NCBI GenBank assembly: GCA_023457615.1
Contig: JAEWKY010000222.1
Location: 1 to 15,004, forward strand
DNA length: 15,004 nucleotides
Source of the DNA: Actinomycetes bacterium
GTDB taxonomy: Bacteria; Actinomycetota; Actinomycetes; Actinomycetales; Microbacteriaceae
Direction of reading: 5' to 3'
Shown in pieces: positions 7,905 to 13,725 of this stretch. How positions within the stretch are numbered: position 1 is the stretch's first letter; every line of letters begins with the position of its first letter. The position numbers and the translations under genes were made by a program. The notes under the pieces are model-generated. The model had not been told where the DNA came from and made no database searches. It saw nothing but the letters and a program-made list of their open reading frames with translations.

Positions 7905-8665
7905 CCGCGACCCTCGGGCGCGTCTTGCCGCCGGTCGTCGTGGGACTGCTGCTGCTCGGGGTCTGGCAGCTCGTCATCGGCGTGCTCGGACTCGGGCCCG
8001 CGACCATCCCGACCCCCGCCGCGGTCGCCGCGCAGTACGGCGTCTACACCGACATCATCGTCGAGGACGCGCTCATCACCGGCGCGAACGCCCTCGCCGG
8101 GCTGCTCATCGGCGGTGCGATCGCGATCGCCCTCGCCGCCCTGGCCGCGAGCACCCGTGTCGTCGACGGGATGCTCGTGCCCGTCGTCGCGGCCCTCGCG
8201 GTCGTGCCGATCGTCGCGCTCACCCCCCTCTTCAACACGATGTTCGGCGCCTCGACCCAGTTCGGCCGCGTCGCCATCGCCGCGATCGCCGCCTTCGTGC
8301 CGGTCTTCGTCAACGTGCTCCGCGGCCTGCGGCAGACGCGCCCCGTGCACCGCGACCTGCTGCGCGCGACCGCGGCGTCGCGCGGGCAGACGTTCCGCAA
8401 GCTCACGCTGCCGACCGCCCTGCCCTATCTCGCGACGGGCCTGCGCATCGCGTCGTCGCTCGCCGTGATCTCGGCGCTCGTCGCCGAGTACTTCGGCGGC
8501 CCGGCCGACGGCATCGGCACCGCGATCGCCTCCTACGCGAAGTCGGGCAACAGCCCGCTCGCCTGGGCCTACGTCGGGGCGGGGATCGTCATCGGCCTCG
8601 CCTTCTTCCTCGTGACGCTGCTGCTCGAGCGGCTCGGAACCCGGCATCGCGGCCGGGCGCTGTGA
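7901..8665 (+). CDS. ABC transporter permease, NitT/TauT/SsuC-like (second of two)
   Basis: The 254-residue permease has a start overlapping the ATPase stop as ATGA. Membrane segments are near residues 9-30, 60-83, 90-110, 122-141, 180-198 and 221-242. The EAA coupling loop is at about 152-177 (DLLRATAASRGQTFRKLTLP), and the usual EYFGGPADGIGTAI segment follows at 196-210. It lacks the long hydrophilic N-terminal stretch of the first permease, so the two differ clearly and probably form a heterodimer. It is followed 39 bases later by the substrate-binding lipoprotein of the same system. Confidence 0.93.
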   Translation: MTATLGRVLPPVVVGLLLLGVWQLVIGVLGLGPATIPTPAAVAAQYGVYTDIIVEDALITGANALAGLLIGGAIAIALAALAASTRVVDGMLVPVVAALAVVPIVALTPLFNTMFGASTQFGRVAIAAIAAFVPVFVNVLRGLRQTRPVHRDLLRATAASRGQTFRKLTLPTALPYLATGLRIASSLAVISALVAEYFGGPADGIGTAIASYAKSGNSPLAWAYVGAGIVIGLAFFLVTLLLERLGTRHRGRAL

Positions 8666-8704
8666 CAGTTCCATCCCTGCACCATCGATAGAGAGGATCC
8701 ACCC

Positions 8705-9925
8705 ATGCACCAGCGCATCCGCTCGCGACTCGGCCTCGTGGCCGGCGTCGCACTCGCCGCGACAGTCCTGGCCGGCTGTTCCGCGCCGACCGACGACGGC
8801 GGCGACCAGCCGACCCTCGACGACACGCCCACCGCCCTGCCCGACGTCGAGTGCGTCGAGCCCGATCCGGCCGCCACGCTCCAGTCGGTCGACCTCATGC
8901 TGCAGTGGCTGCCGCAGGCGCAGTTCGCGGGCTACTACGCGGCCGACTGCCTCGGCTACTTCGCCGAGGCCGGTCTCGACGTGAACATCATCCCGACCGG
9001 CGGCGACATCGTGCCGCAGGAGGCCCTGTTCGCGGGCGAGGCCGACTACGCGATCGCCTGGGTGCCGAAGGTGCTCGGGTCGATCGAGGCCAGCGGCATC
9101 GAGGTCACCGACATCGCGCAGATCTTCCAGACGTCGGGCACCCTCCAGGTCTCGTTCGCCGGCAGCGGCATCGAGTCGGTCGCCGACTACGAGGGCAAGC
9201 GCATCGGCTCGTGGGGCTTCGGCAACGAGTGGGAGATCTTCGCCGCGATGGCGGCCGAGGGTCTCGACTCGTCGAGCGTCTCGATCACGACGCAGGACTT
9301 CTCCATGAACGCCCTCCTCGACGGCGACGTCGACGCCGCGCAGGCGATGACGTACAACGAGTGGGCGCAGGTGCTCGAGACGGTGAACCCCGAGACGGGC
9401 GAGCTGTACACCGAGGACGATTTCGACGTCGTCAGCTACGCCGACACCGTCGGCGCGATGCTGCAGGACGCGATCTGGGCCCGCACCGCCGACCTCGGCG
9501 ACGAGGCGTTCGCGGCGCAGACCGTCGAGTTCCTCAAGGCCGTCGTCAAGGGCTGGGTCTACACCCGCGACAACCCCGAGGAGGGCGCGTCGATCGCCTA
9601 CGCGGCGGCGACGGATGCCGAGGCGGCCTTCCCGGTCGGCCCCGGTCACCAGCTCTGGCAGATGAACGAGGTCAACAGGCTGATCTGGCCCGCCCCGAAC
9701 GGCATCGGCGTCGTCGACGCCAACGCCTGGGCGCAGACCGTCGACGGCTCGCTCGCCTCGGTCAACCAGGACGGCGTGAGCCTCATCACCGAGGAGCCGC
9801 CGGCGTCGGCGTACTCGAACGACTACATCCTCGAGGCGATCGCCGCGCTGGAGGCCGAGGGCGTCGACGTGAACGGCGACGGCTTCACGCCGATCACCGT
9901 CACGCTCAAGGCCGGCGGCATCTAG
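8705..9925 (+). CDS. ABC transporter substrate-binding lipoprotein, NMT1/THI5-like
   Basis: The 406-residue protein starts at an ATG 7 bases after a GAGAGGA ribosome site (8691-8697). The signal peptide carries lipobox LAGC (22-25) with lipidated Cys25, so it is anchored outside the membrane. The mature part opens with SVDLMLQWLPQAQFAGYYAA (61-80) and then DCLGYFAEAGLDV. This is the hallmark of NMT1/THI5-like proteins that bind pyrimidine-type thiamine precursors, riboflavin-like compounds and similar heterocycles. A further typical stretch is SWGFGNEWEIF near 168. In this operon a pyrimidine base or a hydantoin/dihydropyrimidine is the likely ligand. It is somewhat long for the family because of an acidic linker (27-57) and a C-terminal extension. 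Family strong; ligand inferred. Confidence 0.9.
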   Translation: MHQRIRSRLGLVAGVALAATVLAGCSAPTDDGGDQPTLDDTPTALPDVECVEPDPAATLQSVDLMLQWLPQAQFAGYYAADCLGYFAEAGLDVNIIPTGGDIVPQEALFAGEADYAIAWVPKVLGSIEASGIEVTDIAQIFQTSGTLQVSFAGSGIESVADYEGKRIGSWGFGNEWEIFAAMAAEGLDSSSVSITTQDFSMNALLDGDVDAAQAMTYNEWAQVLETVNPETGELYTEDDFDVVSYADTVGAMLQDAIWARTADLGDEAFAAQTVEFLKAVVKGWVYTRDNPEEGASIAYAAATDAEAAFPVGPGHQLWQMNEVNRLIWPAPNGIGVVDANAWAQTVDGSLASVNQDGVSLITEEPPASAYSNDYILEAIAALEAEGVDVNGDGFTPITVTLKAGGI

Positions 9926-9938
9926 GCACCGAGCACCG

Positions 9939-9970
9939 GATGCGGGGACGGCGCGAGTCGTCCCCGCATC
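9939..9970 (+). terminator. 12-bp perfect hairpin between binding-protein and aminotransferase genes
   Basis: The left arm GATGCGGGGACG (9939-9950) pairs perfectly with CGTCCCCGCATC (9959-9970) around an 8-base loop. No T-run follows, so it is not a classical intrinsic terminator. It lies 14 bases after the binding-protein stop. It may terminate partially, protect the upstream mRNA or set a lower level for the aminotransferase. Confidence 0.6.
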
Positions 9971-9980
9971 ACCCTCGCAG

Positions 9981-10012
9981 CACCGCACCACCTCGCACAC
10001 CGCACCACCTCG
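9981..10012 (+). repeat. Tandem 15-bp direct repeat before the aminotransferase ribosome site
   Basis: CACCGCACCACCTCG occurs at 9981-9995 and again, identical, at 9998-10012, separated by CA (17-bp period). The second copy abuts the GAAAGG ribosome site (10012-10017) of the aminotransferase. It could be slippage-prone leader sequence, or a paired operator. Confidence 0.75.
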
Positions 10013-10027
10013 AAAGGCTCAACGACG

Positions 10028-11359
10028 ATGACCGACCTCGACCCCGCCCTCGGGCAGCGCACGTACGACCTCGATCGCGCGCACGTCTTCCACTCGTGGT
10101 CGGCGCAGGGAGCGCTCGCGCCGTTCGTCGTCGCCGGCGCCTCCGGCAGCGAGGTGTGGGACTACGACGGCACGCGCTACCTCGACTTCTCGAGCCAGCT
10201 CGTGAACATGAACATCGGCCACACGCATCCCAAGGTCGTCGCCGCGATCCAGAGGCAGGCCGCCGAGCTGCCCATGGTCGCCCCCGCGCACGCGAACCTC
10301 GCGCGCGGTGAGGCGGCGGCGCGCATCCTCGCGAAGGCCGGGCCGGAGTTCGGCAAGGTGTTCTTCACGAACGGCGGCGCCGACGCGAACGAGAACGCGA
10401 TCCGCATGGCCCGTCTCACGACGGGCCGCGACAAGGTGCTGTCGACCTACCGGTCGTACCACGGCAACACCGGCGCCGCCGTCGTCGCGACGGGCGACTG
10501 GCGGCGGGTGCCCAACGAGTACGCGCGCGGGCACGTGCACTTCTTCGGCCCGTTCCTCTACCGCTCCGAGTTCTGGGCGAGCTCGATCGAGGAGGAGAGC
10601 GCCCGTGCGCTGCACCACCTCGAGCGCGTGATCCAGGCCGAGGGCGCCGCGTCGATCGCCGCGATCCTGCTCGAGGGCGTGCCCGGCACGGCGGGGGTGA
10701 TGCTGCCGCCCCCCGGCTACCTCACGGGGGTGCGGGCCCTCGCCGACAGGCACGGGATCGTGCTCATCCTCGACGAGGTCATGTCGGGCTTCGGTCGCAC
10801 GGGTTCGTGGTTCTCGTGGCAGCATCCCGAGATCAACCCCGACGGCATCGTGCCGGACCTCGTGACCTTCGCGAAGGGGGTCAACTCGGGCTACGTGCCG
10901 GTCGGCGGCGTCATCATCTCCGAGTCGATCTCGTCGGCGTTCGACGACCAGGTGTTCCCGGGAGGGCTCACCTACTCGGGCCACCCGCTCGCCGCCGCGT
11001 CGATCGTCGCCTCGATCGACGCGATGGAGGAGGAGGGGATCGTCGAGAACGCCCGAGAGATCGGCGAGGACGTGCTCGGCCCCGGGCTGCGGGAGCTCGC
11101 GGAGCGGCATCCGCTCATCGGCGAGGTGCGCGGGATCGGCGTCTTCTGGGCGCTCGACCTCGTGTCGGACCGGGAGACGCGGGAGCCCGTGTCGCCCTCG
11201 GTGATCGGCGCGCTCAAGAAGGAGCTGCTCGACCGGCGCTACCTGCCATTCGTGTCCGACAACCGGCTGCACGTCGTGCCGCCGTGCGTCGTGACGCCCG
11301 AGGAGGCCCGGCGCGGCCTCGCGATCCTCGACGAGGCGCTCGCCGCCGTCGCGGGGTGA
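10028..11359 (+). CDS. Class III (omega) aminotransferase, beta-alanine:pyruvate type
   Basis: The 443-residue PLP enzyme is full length for subgroup II omega-aminotransferases. Seen features are SQLVNMNIGHTHPKV (56-70), FFTNGGADANENAIRMAR (112-129), SYHGNTGA (143-150), the PLP-ring aspartate Asp249 in LILDEVMSGFGRTG, and the Schiff-base lysine Lys283 in TFAKGVNSGY. The family includes beta-alanine:pyruvate, 3-aminoisobutyrate:pyruvate and taurine:pyruvate aminotransferases. At the end of an operon that would generate beta-alanine (from uracil) or 3-aminoisobutyrate (from thymine), removal of the amino group to malonate or methylmalonate semialdehyde is the natural role. It is separated from the transporter by a hairpin and a small repeat, so it may be expressed somewhat independently. 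Confidence 0.92.
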   Translation: MTDLDPALGQRTYDLDRAHVFHSWSAQGALAPFVVAGASGSEVWDYDGTRYLDFSSQLVNMNIGHTHPKVVAAIQRQAAELPMVAPAHANLARGEAAARILAKAGPEFGKVFFTNGGADANENAIRMARLTTGRDKVLSTYRSYHGNTGAAVVATGDWRRVPNEYARGHVHFFGPFLYRSEFWASSIEEESARALHHLERVIQAEGAASIAAILLEGVPGTAGVMLPPPGYLTGVRALADRHGIVLILDEVMSGFGRTGSWFSWQHPEINPDGIVPDLVTFAKGVNSGYVPVGGVIISESISSAFDDQVFPGGLTYSGHPLAAASIVASIDAMEEEGIVENAREIGEDVLGPGLRELAERHPLIGEVRGIGVFWALDLVSDRETREPVSPSVIGALKKELLDRRYLPFVSDNRLHVVPPCVVTPEEARRGLAILDEALAAVAG

Positions 11360-11363
11360 GCGG

Positions 11364-11822
11364 TCAGACGCGCACGCCGCCGAGCTCCGCGGCGAGCCGT
11401 CCCGCGGTCATGAGCCAGCCGTCGCGCATCGCGGGATGCGGCACGTAGCCCTCGGGGAACGTCATCTCGAGGGTCATGCGCGTGCCGTCGCCGTCGGGCT
11501 CGAGGTCGATCGCGACCTGCGGACCGGCGTCGAGGTCGGCCGGGTCGATCTCCGGCCAGCCGCCGACCGCCCCGAACGCGAACACCAGGCGCCGGCCGGG
11601 CTCGAGCTCGCGGTAGACGCCGCCGGTCACGTACGCGGTGTGGTCGTCGACGATCATGCGCTGGCGCCAGTGACCGCCGACCCGCAGGTCGAGCTCGACG
11701 GGCTCGCCGGGTGCGGGCTGCTCGGGATTGAAGAACCAGCCCAGCAGCTCGGGCTCCGTCCAGGCGCGGTAGACGCGCAGCGGGGGAGCGTCGAGGCGCC
11801 AGGTCAGGGTGTAGCCGGTCAT
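11364..11822 (-). CDS. AHSA1/SRPBCC-domain protein
   Basis: The 152-residue protein spans a single START-like (AHSA1/Bet v 1) domain. It has TLTWRLDAPPLRVYRAWTEP (5-24), LLGWFFNPE (26-34), the GGHWRQRM strand (49-56), GGVYRELEPGRRLVFAF (67-83) and a closing DGWLMTAGRLAAEL helix (134-147). Such domains form a hydrophobic ligand cavity; the ligand is unknown. Its ATG overlaps the stop of the ArsR-type gene as ATGA, a common actinobacterial pairing in which the repressor controls both genes. It ends 4 bases from the convergent aminotransferase gene. No catalytic function can be assigned. Confidence 0.88.
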   Translation of the reverse strand: MTGYTLTWRLDAPPLRVYRAWTEPELLGWFFNPEQPAPGEPVELDLRVGGHWRQRMIVDDHTAYVTGGVYRELEPGRRLVFAFGAVGGWPEIDPADLDAGPQVAIDLEPDGDGTRMTLEMTFPEGYVPHPAMRDGWLMTAGRLAAELGGVRV

Positions 11823-12163
11823 GCGGGGTTCCTCTCGTCGGCGGTGGCGGGATGCGCGCGCAGGGCTTCCGCGAGGCGCGGGAGCCGCTGCGCGAAGAAG
11901 TCGCGGTAGGGCGCCATCCACGCGTCGGCCTCGGCGAGCGGCGCGGGATCGAGCGTGCACGGGCGCCACTGCGCCGACCTGCCCTTGACGACGAGCCCCG
12001 CCGCCTCGAGCACGGCGAGGTGCCGCGAGACGGTGGGCAGCGAGAGCGCGTGCGGGGCGGCGAGCTCGCTCACGGTCGCGGCCCCCTCCGCGAGGCGGCC
12101 GAGGATCGCGCGTCGCGTGGGGTCGGCGAGGGCCGCGAACGTGCGGCTCAGGGTGTCGGTCAC
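11819..12163 (-). CDS. ArsR-type winged-helix transcriptional repressor
   Basis: The 114-residue protein has a GTG start preceded by an AGAGAGG site. The winged helix spans about residues 5-65: TFAALADPTRRAILGRLAEG (8-27), recognition helix LSLPTVSRHLAVLEAAGLV (40-58), then the wing. There is no ELCVCDL-type metal site, and the only cysteine is Cys69, so a metal sensor is unlikely. It belongs to the ArsR branch usually paired with SRPBCC genes and is coupled to one here. A 24-bp palindrome overlapping its own promoter suggests autorepression. Confidence 0.92.
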   Translation of the reverse strand: MTDTLSRTFAALADPTRRAILGRLAEGAATVSELAAPHALSLPTVSRHLAVLEAAGLVVKGRSAQWRPCTLDPAPLAEADAWMAPYRDFFAQRLPRLAEALRAHPATADERNPA

Positions 12164-12176
12164 GGCATCCTCTCTG

Positions 12177-12218
12177 TTGCGTAATTGGCAAACTATGCAA
12201 ATAGGAGCTCGCTGTCAA
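12177..12218 (-). promoter_or_regulatory. Promoter and palindromic operator of the arsR-SRPBCC operon
   Basis: On the minus strand, TTGACA (12213-12218) is followed by exactly 17 bases and TAGTTT (12190-12195), a near-consensus sigma-70-type promoter with a leader of about 20 bases. An imperfect palindrome at 12177-12200 begins TTGCGTAATTGG, with 9 of 12 half-site positions complementary. It covers the -10 and expected start point, as for an autorepressor operator. The AT-rich operator stands out in this GC-rich DNA. Confidence 0.75.
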
Positions 12219-12242
12219 CCCGCGGGATCGTCGCGGGCGGCG

Positions 12243-12259
12243 TAAGCTGGTGGATCGTG
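12243..12259 (+). promoter_or_regulatory. Possible -10 element for leaderless yceD transcription
   Basis: TAAGCT (12243-12248) fits the actinobacterial TANNNT -10 pattern and ends 8 bases before the GTG chosen as yceD start (12257). This spacing is consistent with a transcript starting at or just before the GTG. No convincing -35 was seen. A short GGTGG (12249-12253) is too near the start to be a comfortable ribosome site. Confidence 0.4.
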
Positions 12260-12787
12260 TCCGCTCAGTCCCCCTACGTCGTGAACGTCCGCGACCTCGT
12301 GCACCGGCCCGGTGAGATGCGCGAGCGCGAGATCGACCTCGAGGTGCCCGAGAGGCTCGGCGAGGGCGCGGCCTTCGTCGCGGCGGGCGAGAGCCTGCAC
12401 CTCGACCTGCGTCTCGAGGGGCTGCACGACGGCATCCTCGTCACGGCCGAGGTCGACACCGTCGCGCGCGGCGAGTGCGGACGGTGCCTCGATCCAGTCG
12501 AGATCGACGTCGAAGTCGAGATCCAGGAGCTTTTCGCGTATTCTCCCGATGAAGCTTTCGACTTCGTGGTTCGAGACGACCAGCTGGATCTCGAACCCGT
12601 CGTGAGGGATGCGGTGGTGCTGTCGCTGCCGTTCCAGCCGGTGTGTCGCCCCGACTGTCCTGGCCTCGACCCCGTCACCGGGGAGAGGCTGCCGGACGGT
12701 TACGAGCGGCCGGTCGAGCAGGTCATCGATTCCCGGTGGGCGGCCCTCGAAGGCTTCAGCACCGAACAAGACTCCAACGAGAAGTGA
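12257..12787 (+). CDS. yceD: YceD/DUF177 family protein
   Basis: The 176-residue protein runs from GTG; an in-frame ATG at 12185 lies within the divergent promoter/operator and was rejected. YceD (DUF177) proteins are small and acidic and almost always sit directly upstream of rpmF, as here. Links to large-subunit rRNA processing or 23S rRNA accumulation have been proposed for some members. Visible features are NVRDLVHRPGEMRE (10-23), the conserved GECGRCLDPVEIDVEV (72-87) and a second cysteine pair, Cys130 and Cys134 (CRPDCPGLDP). The four cysteines (74, 77, 130, 134) could form a metal site. The coding sequence ends 7 bases before rpmF. Confidence 0.92.
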   Translation: MSAQSPYVVNVRDLVHRPGEMREREIDLEVPERLGEGAAFVAAGESLHLDLRLEGLHDGILVTAEVDTVARGECGRCLDPVEIDVEVEIQELFAYSPDEAFDFVVRDDQLDLEPVVRDAVVLSLPFQPVCRPDCPGLDPVTGERLPDGYERPVEQVIDSRWAALEGFSTEQDSNEK

Positions 12788-12794
12788 GATAACC

Positions 12795-12998
12795 ATGGCC
12801 GTTCCCAAGCGCCGCCAGTCGCGTGCGAACACGCACGCCCGCCGTTCCCAGTGGAAGGCGGCCCCCGTCCAGCTCGTGAAGACGATCGAGAACGGCAAGG
12901 TCACCTACTCCCTCCCGCACCGCGCGAAGGTCGTGGAGGACTCGGCCGGCACGCCCCTGTACCTGGAGTACAAGGGCCGCAAGGTCGCGGACGTCTGA
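12795..12998 (+). CDS. rpmF: 50S ribosomal protein L32
   Basis: The 67-residue protein opens MAVPKRRQSRANTHARRSQW, the standard basic start of bacterial L32, and ends with the LEYKGRKVADV tail. It has no cysteines, so it is the zinc-independent form. It follows yceD by 7 bases and its stop codon overlaps the apparent CTG start of rnc. A structural component of the large ribosomal subunit. Confidence 0.97.
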   Translation: MAVPKRRQSRANTHARRSQWKAAPVQLVKTIENGKVTYSLPHRAKVVEDSAGTPLYLEYKGRKVADV

Positions 12999-13723
12999 CG
13001 CCCCGCGTCACCCCTGCGGAGCCCGCACCCGCCGAGGACCTCGTCGACAGGCTCCGGATCACGATCGATCCGGAGCTGCTCGAGCTTGCCCTGACACACC
13101 GTTCCTACGCGTATGAGAACGGCGGTCTCGCGCACAACGAGCGACTCGAGTTCCTCGGCGACTCGATCCTCGGGCAGGCCGTCACGGTCATGCTCTACCG
13201 CGAGAACCCCGACCTCGACGAGGGCGAGCTCGCGAAGCGCCGCGCCTCGCTCGTGTCGTCGGTCGCGCTCGCCGAGATCGCCGGGCTGATCGGCCTCGGC
13301 GCGCACCTGCGGCTCGGCCGCGGCGAGGAGCTGACCGGCGGGCGCGAGAAGTCGAGCATCCTCGCCGACGCCCTCGAGGCGCTCATCGGCGCCGTGTACC
13401 TCTCCTCGGGACCCGACGCCGCCACCGCCTTCGTGCTGCGGCTCATCGACCCGCTGCTCGCCGATCCCGGCCGATTCGGCGCCGCGATGGATCCCAAGAC
13501 GAGCCTGCAGGAGCTCTCGACCCGGCTCGGCAAGGGCCTGCCGCAGTACGTCGTGACCGACTCCGGCCCGGACCACTCCAAGCGCTTCCACGCCGTCGTG
13601 GCGCTGCAGGGCGACGAGATCGCCGCGGGCGACGGCACGAGCAAGAAGCAGGCCGAGATGGCCGCGGCGCTCTCCGCGTGGACGGTGCTGCACGACACCC
13701 CCCGCACCAAGCGCAAGGGCTAG
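12995..13723 (+). CDS. rnc: Ribonuclease III
   Basis: A 242-residue protein if translation begins at the CTG overlapping the rpmF stop (CTGA). No ATG, GTG or TTG exists in frame between an ATG at 12851, which would lie inside rpmF and add 48 unlike residues, and one at 13190, which would delete the catalytic motif. Homology begins near residue 15. The RNase III signature HNERLEFLGDSILG (47-60) supplies Glu49, Glu52 and Asp56; ILADALEALIG (122-132) supplies Asp125 and Glu128. A double-stranded-RNA-binding domain follows at about 167-235 (DPKTSLQELSTRLG, then GTSKKQAEMAAALSAW). It cleaves dsRNA in rRNA maturation and mRNA decay. AAGG at 12981-12984 may be its ribosome site. Confidence 0.93.
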   Translation: MTPRVTPAEPAPAEDLVDRLRITIDPELLELALTHRSYAYENGGLAHNERLEFLGDSILGQAVTVMLYRENPDLDEGELAKRRASLVSSVALAEIAGLIGLGAHLRLGRGEELTGGREKSSILADALEALIGAVYLSSGPDAATAFVLRLIDPLLADPGRFGAAMDPKTSLQELSTRLGKGLPQYVVTDSGPDHSKRFHAVVALQGDEIAAGDGTSKKQAEMAAALSAWTVLHDTPRTKRKG

Positions 13724-13725
13724 GG

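Noticed and set aside
7721..10000. Minus-strand open frame of 759 codons opposite the importer genes
   Set aside because: Same antisense composition artefact, no domain, and it spans several unrelated plus-strand genes.
11338..11397. GCTCGCCGC / GCGGCGAGC inverted repeat across the convergent gene ends, as a bidirectional terminator
   Set aside because: Nine-base arms with a loop over 40 bases and no T-run; such matches are expected by chance in this base composition.
12185..12256. Longer yceD start at the ATG at 12185
   Set aside because: It would place 24 non-conserved codons over the arsR operator and promoter; family-like sequence begins just after the GTG at 12257.
12851..12994. ATG at 12851 as rnc start
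   Set aside because: It would overlap most of rpmF and add 48 Arg/Gly/Pro-rich residues with no resemblance to RNase III; those codons are the shifted frame of L32.
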